64,000 nt of DNA from positions 124,001 through 188,000 of the forward strand of contig BCKK01000011.1 in the NCBI GenBank assembly GCA_001600615.1. The letters run 5' to 3'. Under the pieces are notes generated by a model. That model ran no database searches. It was not told the origin of the DNA and worked only from the letters and a program-made list of their open reading frames with translations. Positions 36,919-47,175 of the stretch are shown here, one piece after another (position 1 is the stretch's first letter; every line of letters starts with the position of its first letter). The DNA comes from Dioszegia crocea (Eukaryota > Basidiomycota > Tremellomycetes > Tremellales > Bulleribasidiaceae). A program made the position numbers and the translations under genes.

Positions 36919-38518
36919 CTAGGTCTCCTTAGCCCTCTCCCCGCCAGTCGGCAGGCCCGACCCACTAGCCACAGACTCTTTCCGCCCACTGAACAAATCC
37001 CACACTCTTCCCGGCGTTCCCGGTTCTCTCTCTGCGTCAGTCCCAGTCTGAGGCGAAAGCATCATCCCTGGAACTTGGCTGACTACACTTCCTGAGCGAC
37101 TCCGTTGAGCACGCCCACCTGTCCCTCCTAGGGCATACGAGTATGTCCGTGGTGTCATGGGGACGCGCGGAGTAGTAGGTCCGGATACCGTCCCAGATTC
37201 GAATGTCGGTGAGGGGGCGGGATGGGATACAGTCGCGCCTCTCTGTCTGGAGATGGCTGGAGAGAGGGGCGGGGCGAGAGTTGTGCTCTGTGCCTGAGCA
37301 TTGGACCGGGCGCGCATACGCCCAGTGGATGGAGAGAGAATGTCGACGGGGGAAGGTAAAGGAGTGAGGAATGATGCGTGGGCCGTCAATGGTGGTCGGG
37401 AGTGGATTGAGGCGGAACGAAGAGTTGACGTTCCTGATCCTGCACGAGATCGGGTGGGGCGGTTTGGGGATTGTGGGGCAGGAGCAGAAGCGAGTCGAAG
37501 GGAATTGGCGGATGTACGTCGGAGTGAAGCGGCGCCTGGCACAGGAGGAGGTTGGAAGACTTCTCCTTCGTGGATTGTCTGTACGCCCTCTTCTGCTAAT
37601 TCCTCTTGTCCCTCCTGTTCCACCGTCCCGGTATTGGCCTCTTCATCCACTTCCACAACCACAAGACTCTGCTCCGCCTGACTGCCCAATGCCAAGATTG
37701 CAATCACGGGATTTGTTACCCATCCCACCACAGCTCCAAAGACCCCTTTTATGATTTGAGGCGCCCACGTTCCGCCCATGTTACCCATCCCGTAAATCGG
37801 ACCCAGGATAACGATGAATAAACACCATAATGGGAAACCGAACACAATCCCAATCGCCGCACCTTGAGCCGCCGTCCATCCCAGCCGGCCTAACCACGCT
37901 CGGAATCCGGGACGAGCCGCCAACATATTCTGCTCCGTCCCCTCGAATATGAACCGGACGAGCATCCAGTAGTAGTATTTCAACCCCTTCTTGCCTGATG
38001 TAGGGTGGACAGGCGCCTTCTCGTCGATTTCCGAACTGCGCCGTGTGACACTGGCAGATTCGGATGAGGGGGAAGGGATAGGTCCGTCATGCTTCACCCC
38101 GCGCATGTCTTCGGATTGGGAGATGGTTTTGCCGAAGAGGGTACGAGGGTCGGGAAGGTTCTCGACGTGAGGGTAGCAAAAGGCCAAAGGGCGGATCTTG
38201 GAATTGTGTAAATCGGTATGGACGAGGGTGGAGGAAATGAGCATGGAGATGAGGGTTTGGATGATGGGTGTTACTCCGAGATCTCCTGCGATGGTGTTCT
38301 CATTGAATATCCAAAGCTTGACCTGTGTCTGCTTGCTATACACTGAAGAGAGAGTCAGTAAAGTCATATGGCATGACCAAGGGGGACTTACTGGCATAGG
38401 CAATCCCAAAATTTGCTCCGGCGTCAATGATTCCCGCCATGAAGCCCTGTAAGAAGAACAGGTAGAATTTCTGTCGGCCAGACAGAGGCAGGGGGAAGGG
38501 GCGGAACACAGACTTCAT
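36919..38518 (-). CDS. Fungal multi-pass membrane protein (DUF2456-like)
   Basis: Minus-strand exons 38518-38392 and 38342-36919 give about 516 residues. The N-terminus (LSGRQKFYLFFLQGFMAGII, then DAGANFGIAYA) begins a first membrane hairpin. Two further hydrophobic blocks follow: LGVTPIIQTLISMLISSTLV, and the cluster from AAIGIVFGFPLWCLFIVILG to VGWVTNPVIAILALGS. The last 220 residues are disordered, rich in Ser, Pro, Thr and Arg with many SP/TP sites, and look cytosolic. The membrane half resembles the uncharacterised fungal family DUF2456 (yeast YDR090C) as I remember it; this needs a profile search. Convergent with PGI1, leaving 188 bases between stop codons. Confidence 0.6.
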
Positions 38519-38763
38519 GTTGGCGTATGGGGAGGGGATGGCGGGGGAGTGTAAGAGCCCTTAGGGCCAAGGTATGACCGAGCGGCGAAAAAAAGTCGCG
38601 TCGATGATTTTGGCTTCAGGCTTGTTTGCTTGCGCAATCCTCCTGTGTTTCCAGGCTGTATGGCCGGTATGTGAGATGGACTAGGAGATAGGGGGAGTAT
38701 GTATAATCCAAACAGCCCTGAAGATGTTTTGAATGATGTCTGGTGAGAAGGTGAGACGAGTGA

Positions 38764-39618
38764 TTATGAATCACAGATCTGAAACCGACGTAGGTTTTGT
38801 TTACGAGAGAAGTGATCGCCGCGGATGACAAGCTCTTGACCGACTCCATACCTCGGCCGCCGATACGGACCATGTAAGGACAGCCTATGCAGGTCTGCTA
38901 GCCTGCCCCTGTGGCCCGGTAAGAGTAGCCAGCCCTTACGTGGAGCCTGACTCCTTGGTACAGGCAGCCATTGGCAGTGAGATACAGTCCGGTTGAGCCG
39001 ACGCAGGGTAGGGCAGAACCTCACCGGTATCTGCATATCCTCATTCCCGTACATTGGGCTATTATATTCATCTCTGTAACAAGCTCGGACTTGTTCTTTG
39101 TCCAAAATCGAATCCAAATCCACCATCGGTCTAGCCCTGCCCCGTAACTCCCTAACCTGCGGCTCTCCACCTTCTTCCTCCTCGTCAATCGCGTGTTCGT
39201 ACTCGCGATAGAGCAAGTCCCTCCTGTCGTATAGCTCGGCACTGGGTGCTCTGAAACCTCGTCCTCGGCACGAGATGGGTGTATCATCATTCGGTGAAGG
39301 AGGTTGGAGCGGTGGGAGGTATGGTCGAGACGATCCAGACATCCGCTGCTTGTACGCTGGTCTGCGAAGGGATGGGGAAAGGTTTGCCGGAGTATACTAA
39401 CATGAGATCAGCTAGTTCGTGGACTAGCGGTGGAGACCGAGACTCACTTCTCCGGGCGAGCATAATGACTCGCGCCCTACCCCACACCGCCTAAAGGCTT
39501 TCCTCGGCACATCTCGATCGAGAACGAGGTTCGGGCGACCGAGGGATGATCGGCCACCGGATTTGGGGGCTGAGATGGAGACGGTGGAAATGGCACATCT
39601 CGGCGGCGTTGCGGTCAT
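38764..39618 (-). CDS. Uncharacterised protein
   Basis: Minus-strand exons 39618-39448 and 39396-38764 give about 267 residues. Not recognised. The first part (MTATPPRCAISTVSISAPKS) is Ser/Pro/Arg-rich. The middle has a charged segment (DLLYREYEHAIDEEEEGG, then RGRARPMVDLDSILD), suggestive of a short coiled coil or disordered linker. The tail after MYGNEDMQIP is basic and unusual in composition; a GTGAGG donor at that point hints that a further intron may replace it, so the C-terminus is uncertain. The exon junction at 39448/39396 is supported by GTGAGT and a CTGATC branch. Confidence 0.45.
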
Positions 39619-39736
39619 GCTGATTGTCGCACCACGATGAGCATGGCACTGTTGAGCTGGGACACCTAACACAAAGTGAGCTTGATCACGTTGCTTCTTT
39701 ACCGCAGTACTCACCTCATTAGCGGATAGACATGCT

Positions 39737-40414
39737 TCAATCCCTCGCCAGCGCGTACGCGACCTTCTCAAGGTCATAGGCAGTGACGCCCTTCTGTCCC
39801 TTTAAGATCTCCTTCACTTTCTCCGCCAATGCCCTATACTCCTTCTCCGTATACTTGATCTTCCTCTTCCAGCCTCCTCCACCAGGTTCATCCCACATGA
39901 CCCAGCGAAACAACTCGTCCGAGAAGAACGGAGTTGAGTCGTTTGCGCAGGACAGCACGAGCGACGCTGTCGCTGGTCCGATCCCTCTAAGAGTGACAAG
40001 GGCGCGCAAAGCCCCAATGACGTCTTTCGGAAGCAAGGCAAAAGCCTCCGACGAGACCTTGACGACAAGCTCAGGAGAGTGCTGCTTTGCCATTCCGAGC
40101 AGAGCGGGTCGGAATGTCCCATGTTTGAGTTTCCACTCTACGAGAGTTACGAGCTCATCTTTCGTTACGTGTGGGCCATCCTTGTGGTCCTTTCGGCCAG
40201 CGACAGCGGAGGGGATGGTGATGAATCGCTGCTCGTCGAGATCTGTGAGCTTCTCGGGAATGAGGGTGGGGTAATTCGCCAAGAGAGCATCGCGTCTTTC
40301 GGCGGAGATTGATTCGGGGCGACCTAGGTCGGGCGCGTCTGACTCGCTCTCTGCGTCCTTTTCGCGTTTCTTGGGAGGAGTAGAGAGCTCAGATGATGCG
40401 CGTCGTTTGGGCAT
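39737..40414 (-). CDS. Conserved fungal protein with helix-hairpin-helix
   Basis: Single-exon frame of about 225 residues from the ATG at 40414 (MPKRRASSELSTPPKKREKD). The N-terminal 45 residues are basic and acidic low complexity with a possible nuclear localisation signal (PPKKREK). The core has LTDLDEQRFITIPSAV, LVEWKLKHGTFRPALLGM and LRALVTLRGIGPATASLVLS. The last is a helix-hairpin-helix like those in HhH-GPD DNA-repair folds, but I see no downstream glycosylase catalytic Asp or Fe-S cysteines. Similar short proteins occur across fungi without assigned role, to my knowledge. A DNA-associated function is inference. Confidence 0.65.
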   Translation of the reverse strand: MPKRRASSELSTPPKKREKDAESESDAPDLGRPESISAERRDALLANYPTLIPEKLTDLDEQRFITIPSAVAGRKDHKDGPHVTKDELVTLVEWKLKHGTFRPALLGMAKQHSPELVVKVSSEAFALLPKDVIGALRALVTLRGIGPATASLVLSCANDSTPFFSDELFRWVMWDEPGGGGWKRKIKYTEKEYRALAEKVKEILKGQKGVTAYDLEKVAYALARD

Positions 40415-40768
40415 TGTAGCTGACGTTGTGCTGAGCGATGTATGAAGAAGATCAAGGCATAATAAGGCATAGAGCCAAGCTGGCACTTTACATAAGCTTT
40501 CTTCCCCCACAAACGATGCCGTACTACCCCACTCTCCACCCAAACATCCCTCCCTCCACCTCTTTCTCCACCTCCACTAACACTCACCGAAGCCTCACCG
40601 AGTCTCTTCATAGGAGAGTCTGACCGATGCCCGTGCCTCCACTCTTCTTGACTTTCCCGCAGTGGGCATGGGTAGCTACATGAGAAGCTATATATGCGCC
40701 TTGCGGCGATGTGCACCTTTTCATCGCAACACCGCTCGCCCAGTCATCGCTGATTGACTCACTTCGCC
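40415..40768. promoter_or_regulatory. Divergent intergenic region
   Basis: About 354 bases between the HhH protein and the alcohol dehydrogenase-like gene. Short frames cross it on both strands without recognisable content. ACATGAGAAGCTATATATGCG near 40678-40697 contains a TATATA that could serve the plus-strand gene. Confidence 0.4.
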
Positions 40769-42122
40769 ATGTCCGACATCCCCGCCCAGTTTACCGGCCT
40801 AGCCGCAATGACCGTCCCGCAGAGCAAAGACTCTATGGATCTCAAATCCTACTCATACACCCCACGCAAGTTCACCGAGGCGGACGTGATTGTCAAGGTT
40901 ATTTGCTGTGGACTGTGCGGTGTGAGTCTATCGGTCAATATCTGTTCCACTTACTCATTGGAAGAGCGACTCCGGAGGTATATGCTCGGCTGGCGGCAAT
41001 ACTCCAGCGATATTCGGACACGAAATTGTCGGCACCGTTGTTCGCGCCGGTAGCAACTCGGGACATGCTGTAGGCGCCAGGGTAGGCTTCGGCGCGCAGC
41101 AGTCGAGTTGCCACGAATGTCACAATTGCCGAACCGGACATGAGAACTTGTGAGCTAGAATTGCCTGTATGCAACTAACGTCAAAGCTGTCCTAAGAAGA
41201 AGTTTTCAATTCAGTCACCCTTGGACTCTGACGTTCAGCCTTTCGCTCAAGGAGGATTTGCGGACTACTATAAGTCCTCTCCTGGCTGAATAGGAACCCT
41301 GCTGAGGTCAAAGTCCAAGCCGAAGGTGCTTTCGCCATTCCCATTCCGGACGGGCTGGACAATGCCATCGCCGCGCCTATGCTGTGCGGTGGAGGTGAGT
41401 CATGCCAACGCATAGGTCTTGAGCTTATGCCCCAGCGACTGTGTTTGGACCTCTGAAGTACAGCGGCATCGGCAAAGGTTCTAATGTTGGCATAATCGGT
41501 ATGGGCGGTCTGGGGCATCTCGGTATCGTAAGTTGTTGTGTATGACATATCGGACTTGGCTGCAGCTGACCACCGCAGTAATTCGCAGCAGCTCTCGGGG
41601 CGAACGTTTACGCCTTCTCAACTTCCAACTCGAACAAAGAAGACGCCCTCGCTTTAGGTGCCAAAGACGTCTTAGTCACTTCCAACAAAGAGGAACTTAA
41701 GGCGAAGTATACCGGCTTCTTCGACTTGATCATCAGCACATCAGGCGCAGGCGGGCAACCTTTCGTGGACCTATACCTACCGCTCTTGGGTTTCCGGGGT
41801 GAACTTGTGAGTCGATACTAAAGACATGGCTGACTGGCAGATTTTGGTCGGCCTCACACCGGACAATCTCGAGGTGGGGATGTACACTCTTCAAGCGAAG
41901 AAGGTATCTGCGTGGTCTACTGGCTCGCCATCTGATATCAAGGAGATGTTGGAGTTAGCGGTGAAGCATGGTGTCAAGACTTGGATCGAGGAGCGGCCTA
42001 TGAAGGATCTAGGCAAGGCTGTTGTCGGTGAGTAGTGTTGACTGTTTGTTTGGTGGATCAGGGCTGATATCGTAGACGTGCTTGACGGCAAGGCCAGGTA
42101 TAGATACGTTCTGATGAATTAA
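40769..42122 (+). pseudogene. Zinc alcohol dehydrogenase (ADH6/cinnamyl type), apparently disrupted
   Basis: Medium-chain NADP(H) dehydrogenase of the cinnamyl-alcohol group. Exons traceable: 40769-40921, 40965-41149, 41187-41273, 41294-41394, 41436-41527, about 41579-41806, then the segment starting at the codon for ILVGL and the end near 42122. Intact boxes: CCGLCGSDSGG (catalytic zinc Cys), IFGHEIVGTVV, SCHECHNC plus NLC (structural zinc cysteines), GIIGMGGLGHLGI (dinucleotide fold). Two features argue against function. Between 41273 and 41294 only 20 bases, with a TGA in frame, separate two conserved blocks, shorter than any ordinary intron. The exon after 41578 starts with TAA where the family has the Gln codon of QFAAALGA. 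Either unusual splicing rescues both, or this is a young pseudogene. Confidence 0.6.
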
Positions 42123-42329
42123 GTATTGCTGGAAGGTTCAATGAGAGCTCCAACATGGCAGGGATGTATCTTCTGAACACAATGACCTCTCTAATGGAAA
42201 TGGCTCAACATCTGCCGTTGTCTGCAGGTCTCGCACTAATCGACATTGACAAATCAGTGCATAGGTCAACTTCCAGTCAGAGTCACAACGGGCCTGCGCT
42301 TAGCAATCGCTGTACATATTCTTGCATAC

Positions 42330-43002
42330 TCAAGACATGTCCATACGATCCCCCTCCGACTCGTCCTCCTTATCCTCGTGATCTTGGCTCAGACCAGGCA
42401 GCTGATCGCTGGCTTCGAGAATCTCCCGAATCTCGGCATCGGCCATGGGCAAGACGGGCGAGGCGAATTCGACAGGCTCCTGACTGTCGGCACTGTCAAG
42501 TGAGGGGGAGGCAGGATGGTTTGTCGACAGGCCCATTCTGGAATGTGTTAACATCAATCCATGTTCTTGAGTGAGAAGATGGAACTTACTCTGACATCAT
42601 CGACCCCAATCCACCGATGTCGTTTGTATGTTCCAGCTCCAGCCGGCTGCCCTCCAATAAAGCATCCCTGACATCCGCAACCCGAGTCTCCATGAAGCTA
42701 GGGCGCGGCTCTCGGCCTTTTAGAAGACAGTCGATCAGATCACCTAGCTGATCATCCCATTGTCGGCGGTTCCATTCAGCATCGCTGACACTCCATCCGG
42801 GCTTTTTCCCAGCCGGAGCAGGATCCTCGTTGTCGACTCGATCGTCGATCGCCTGTACAGCCTCCCGGAGCTTTGTCAGCCGCTGAGACAGACACGAGCT
42901 TGATGTATCAGCCAGAATACAAAAGCTTCTGACAATCTCCGATTGAGCACAACGCGATGTGAGAAGAGAGAGGGCGTCTGGGCTGAGTATCGAGGAAAAC
43001 AT
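42330..43002 (-). CDS. Uncharacterised protein A of a tandem pair
   Basis: Minus-strand exons 43002-42590 and 42537-42330 give about 206 residues. Starting MFSSILSPDALSLL, it has a helical region (IVRSFCILADTSS, LSQRLTKLREAVQAIDDRVD), a Trp-rich stretch (WSVSDAEWNRRQWDDQLGDL) and an acidic tail (DHEDKEDESEGDRMDMS). No known domain. Its order of segments, the single intron position and several short matches (IVR, the coiled coil, a WxxxxW-like segment and a late EIREIL box) parallel the next gene upstream, so the two are probably diverged duplicates. Confidence 0.5.
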
Positions 43003-43396
43003 GTACCCGATGAGCTGTATGTAATGTCTGGAGCAGGAGGGGGAATGGATGAAGTGTGAAGTGTGATGGGCACACGTATTCCGCTGTAGGATACCACCGC
43101 ATCCCTGAAAACACAGTGCCACCCGACTGCAGAAGAAAGGATGCTCAGTCAACGGGCAAGACCCGAGGCACCGACTGGCTCCGGAATTGAGCAACAAGTT
43201 TGGGCCCTCCTCATGGGCTGAAAGGATCTGGTATTCTGGGCAACTTGCCTCCTCGTATCTTACCCTAAGGGGTCAGGTGCACTGGCTCGGCTCGTCTTAC
43301 GCCTGCGCCGCTGCTCACTGCTCAGTGCATGCTAGGCACACCTTGTCTCGATCCAAGATTATGCTTGACACCTCGCATTCCGGTTTATATATCACT

Positions 43397-43983
43397 CTAT
43401 GTACCTCCCATACGCACATCTCCCTCTCCGTCTATAGAACCAGTCCCGGTAGTGCTTGCCAAAATCGTCTCGGCCATCTCTTGGTCGAACTCGACGGGCG
43501 AATTTGAATTCGCCCACTTGTCAAGCTCCAACTCCCACTTCGGAATCTGACCTTCGTCCGAACTGGTGACATGAGCTAGTATTAGACGATGAAACCCCCA
43601 GTGGAGATCAGATAAACACACTTCTTCAAAGCGTTCTGGTCCCCATAGGACCTGCCCGTCTTTGCTTCGAAAGCAAGTCCGTTCCTGATTCGTTCCTTCA
43701 GGTCATCCACCTGTGCCTTTCTGCCTGCCTCGTCCTGATTCGATAGAAAGTCTACCATTTGCCACTGTTCATTTGCTGCTTCAAGTTCGTAGGGACACGC
43801 ATCGGCGGTGCTCCCTGGATGCGTGGATCGCCATTCTTCCAAAGCATCGATCTCATCTTGCAGGGAGTGCAGCAAGTCCTTGAGGCAGCCAGCATTGCCA
43901 CTCCGGACGAGTGAGCAGATGCGTACAATGCCATCGTCGCTTGAGATAATGGCGCTGGGGTATTCGGTGTCCTTGGCAAACAT
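43397..43983 (-). CDS. Uncharacterised protein B of a tandem pair
   Basis: Minus-strand exons 43983-43622 and 43562-43397 give about 175 residues with a GTGTGT donor. It begins MFAKDTEYPSAIIS, then DGIVRICSLVRSGNAGCL, a coiled coil (LLHSLQDEIDALEEW), ANEQWQMVDFLSNQDEAG, QVDDLKERIRNGLAFEA and an end rich in acidic residues. No known domain. It parallels protein A at 42330-43002 in segment order and intron position. The ATG at 43983 is the first true ATG of the frame. Confidence 0.5.
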
Positions 43984-44571
43984 GTCTGATGACTGTTCCA
44001 GTGAGGTGTGTAGAGGTGTCCTCTTCAATGCTGATGTGGGGACGGTAGATATCGGATGAGCTGATGTTCAGTATTGCGCTGCCAGGGATAGTATGTCAAA
44101 GGAGTACGCTTCCACGGGTACCACCCAAGGGGTGTTGAGGTGGAGCCGCGTTTGAAATCTGCTTTGCCTAAAAGTGGCGGTGGCAAATTCACTATTTTGC
44201 CACCCACCTTCGAATGAACGTGACTGATATAGCCTTGTTACTAGCAGTATATCGTCATGTTCCAGACAAAGGCTGGCCTGCCTCCCATCATAGCATCTTG
44301 ACCTCTGCCCCACAGTCAAGGTGAGACGATCGCATCGCCACTCACCCTGACAGTCATCGTGTCAACAAACGGCGATGCCCGAAAGCGCGAGAATGATCCA
44401 TGCCGTAATCAGCCAAGCATCATCGCCACCCAAACCAAACGCTTGCATGTCCACCTCTGTGCTTGCTAATCAACACTTCATCAACGACTCGTCATCTAGC
44501 GGACTCACCTATATAAGCAGCTTCAATTGACCTGAATCTTATCCGTCAACACTACAATCGTCATCCTCACA
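43984..44571. promoter_or_regulatory. Divergent intergenic region with TATA box
   Basis: About 590 bases between uncharacterised protein B (minus) and the AN1 protein (plus). TATATAAG at 44510-44517 lies 55-60 bases before the AN1 ATG. No other gene supported. Confidence 0.45.
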
Positions 44572-45639
44572 ATGACAGCGCCCGCCAAAGACCCCTCGGA
44601 GCTCATGTTTCTTGGTCGAGAATGCCACCACTCGGCTTGTCACCTGAACGATTTTCTGCCTTTCAGCGTGAGCTAGAAGATCCTTGAACATTAGGATGAA
44701 GCTCACTCCTCAGTGCCCAGCATGCCACCTATCATTCTGTCAACCCCACTTCCTCCCTTCTCAACATAGCTGTACCTCACCCCTTCCACCATCGATGGTG
44801 GATCGGATAGCACCCCAATGTCCCCTTTGTAATCAGGTCGTGCCCACTACGACCAGTCGAGACCCTAACGAGGCTGTCGACAGGCATATCCTCGATGGGA
44901 TCTGTGTAGGATTGCCAGGCGGGGAAGAGAAGCGCAAGGCGGAATTAAGAGCTAGGAAAGAAAGAGGGGAGGTGTGTTGGCGTAAGGGGTGCGGGAAGAC
45001 TTTGATTGTTCCAATGAAGTGCGAAGTGAGTAGTGGCTACTTATCAATGGCCAGTGCTGATGTTAGTCATGTCGACATTCCTTCTGTCCCCCTCATCGAT
45101 CCACCCAGTCCCATTCATGTACACCTGACTCATCGCGCGCGGCTACACCTCAACCGGTCGGCACTGGTCCATCGCGCACAGCGGCCAGTTCGGCAGGGGC
45201 CAAGGCTGCTTTCAACCGATTGATGCCTAAGTCTGGACCCATTCCAGTCCCGAGTACTGCCCCGATCGCCACTTATGCCGCGCCCACATCAACACCAATA
45301 GACGTGAGAGCGGCCGCTGCGGCTGCAGCGATGAAGCGGGCGGGCAAGGATGTGAGGGATAATGTGCCGTTTGTCAAAACCAAGACGGAAAAGTGAGTCA
45401 CAGATGCGATAGCTGCTGACAGTCAGACGTGCAAATAGCGAGATTTCATCACAGCTGCAGGCGCTGAAGAATCGGCATGACAAGGGACTACTATCCAAGA
45501 CTGAGGAAGTATGTTGATCTAAACTCAGTGTTGACCCCGTTGATCCTTACAGACCAGGTATGCTGAGTTGTTGGCTGAGCGGGAGGGCGGGAAGAGGAAA
45601 CCTGGGGGTAAGGGGAAGGATGGGTGTGTCGTGGCGTAA
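44572..45639 (+). CDS. AN1-type zinc-finger protein (ZFAND2-like)
   Basis: Exons 44572-44667, 44714-45025, 45067-45392, 45427-45508 and 45553-45639 close to about 300 residues. Two AN1 fingers are visible. The first is GRECHHSACHLNDFLPFSC, then PACHLSFCQPHF and HSC. The second is CWRKGCGK, MKCE, then SCRHSFCPPHR and HSC. The rest is Ala/Pro/Thr-rich with a helical segment (RAAAAAAMKRAGKDVRDN) and a C-terminal coiled coil (SSQLQALKNRHDKGLL). Two AN1 fingers near the N-terminus match ZFAND2/AIRAP-like proteins, which act with the proteasome and Cdc48 in protein quality control and are often stress-induced. No ubiquitin-interacting motif is obvious. A TATA box lies just upstream. Confidence 0.83.
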
Positions 45640-45735
45640 TGTAGCATAGACAAGAGTCAAGTAGACGTACAGCACCTTATAAGCTACAGTTTCTGATCCA
45701 ATTCTACAATCTATCACTCTAGTCATCTACACTAA

Positions 45736-47025
45736 CTACACCTGCACCCAGAATCTACCCTCGGCTTTACTCCCCTCTCCTTGACCCAGCGCGCCGATGA
45801 CCCCTCCACCACCGACAGCTTTGCCGACACGTTCCATCACCGCCAAACCTAATCCATCGTCCGTGCATCCCTCCACCAGGATGATATCAGCGCCTAGTCC
45901 ACCTTCCAGATCTAAGAGGCCGGAGAACAGACGCTGCGCTGCGGATGTTGAGTCTGGGCCGAGGGGGATGTAGGTGAGATCGTATGAGTTTGTGGGCGTG
46001 AGGGAGTGGAACAGGGGAGATTGGGTGTAGTGGAGGAGGCCAAATTTTGGGCGGGGTTTGGACGAGCGAGATGCGAGTGTTTCAAGGACGGACGAGGGGG
46101 TGTTTACTGAGGCGTTGGGCTGGGGGAAGGAGTTGGATGGGAGGAGGAGGTAGACTGGGACTCGTGGGGAGTAGTGTCGGTATTTCATCCCCGGCGTTGA
46201 AGGGTGGAGAGGGGGCTCTACCCGCTCGTGGCTGCCTAGAGGCTTCCCGTGCACTCTGATTTCTGTCCCAGCGCCAACTGCATCTACTATGCGCTTGATC
46301 TCTTCCACTCCCAGCCCGCCCGGCCTGAGAATGTCCACATATCCCCCGCCATCTTTCCACCCCAGACCATTCACCACTGTGCTTTCTACGCCAACTCCGC
46401 AGTCGCCTCCGTCGAGGATACAGCCTAGCCCTTCGGCGCCGTCCAAGTCGTGCACGACGTCTCGCGCTCGCGTGGGACTTGGTCGGCCGGACGAATTTGC
46501 GGATGGGGCAGAGAGGGGGAGGTTGGCGTGTGAGATTAGGGCTAGGGCAAGGGGGTGGTTAGGCATCCGTATTGCGTTGGTCTGGGGGGCGGGAGGAGGT
46601 GGGGGTGAAGGCGAAGGGAAGAGGAGGGTTAGGGGGCCGGGCCAGAATGCCGTGATTAGCGCCATGTACAGTGGGGATAGGACGTGGTTTGGGGGGAGGA
46701 GTGTTTGGAGCATATCAAGGGATGAGACGTGGATGATGAGTGGGTTGTCGGCGGGGCGGTGTTTTATTTTATATATAAGGGACAGGGCGGAGGGGTTGAA
46801 GGAGGAGGCGGCGAGGCCGTAGACTGTTTCGGTGGGTAGGGCCACTGTGCGGCCTGCGTGGAGGTGGGTGGAGGCGGTTTGGATGTGGGGTAGGAGGGAG
46901 GGGGGAGGGGTGTAGATCGGGCGTTGAAGGGGGTGCAGGGGGGGTGCACTCAGTCGCGTGCTGATCGTGCCCGAGGCACAAGGGAGGACTGGTGTGGGCA
47001 TTGCACGTATCAGCCCTTTGCGCAT
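45736..47025 (-). CDS. SUA5: Threonylcarbamoyl-AMP synthase Sua5
   Basis: Enzyme making threonylcarbamoyl-adenylate for the t6A modification of tRNA. Single exon of about 429 residues. The YrdC domain shows GRTVALPTETVYGLAASS, KIKHRPADNPLIIHV, AFWPGPLTLLFP, RMPNHPLALALI, PLSAPSANSSGRPSPT and ESTVVNGL. The Sua5 C-terminal domain follows after a linker with PGMKYRHYSPRVPVYLL, which distinguishes Sua5 from short YrdC proteins. The start could be the ATG at 47025 or the one eight codons on (MPTPVLPCASG). The N-terminus is Arg/Ser/Pro-rich, compatible with dual cytosolic and mitochondrial targeting. Divergent from TOM40 with 150 bases between starts. Confidence 0.95.
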   Translation of the reverse strand: MRKGLIRAMPTPVLPCASGTISTRLSAPPLHPLQRPIYTPPPSLLPHIQTASTHLHAGRTVALPTETVYGLAASSFNPSALSLIYKIKHRPADNPLIIHVSSLDMLQTLLPPNHVLSPLYMALITAFWPGPLTLLFPSPSPPPPPAPQTNAIRMPNHPLALALISHANLPLSAPSANSSGRPSPTRARDVVHDLDGAEGLGCILDGGDCGVGVESTVVNGLGWKDGGGYVDILRPGGLGVEEIKRIVDAVGAGTEIRVHGKPLGSHERVEPPLHPSTPGMKYRHYSPRVPVYLLLPSNSFPQPNASVNTPSSVLETLASRSSKPRPKFGLLHYTQSPLFHSLTPTNSYDLTYIPLGPDSTSAAQRLFSGLLDLEGGLGADIILVEGCTDDGLGLAVMERVGKAVGGGGVIGALGQGEGSKAEGRFWVQV

Positions 47026-47175
47026 AGATCAAGCATAGATGGAGTGAGGTGGTGGAGGTGAAAATTTGAGGAATGCTGGTTTACTAATGCAGACGTAATG
47101 GGTAATTCATTAGCGGGACTAAATCGTGGCCAAATTTACAGCCGAGAACAACGATTACATCTCTCATCCATCACA

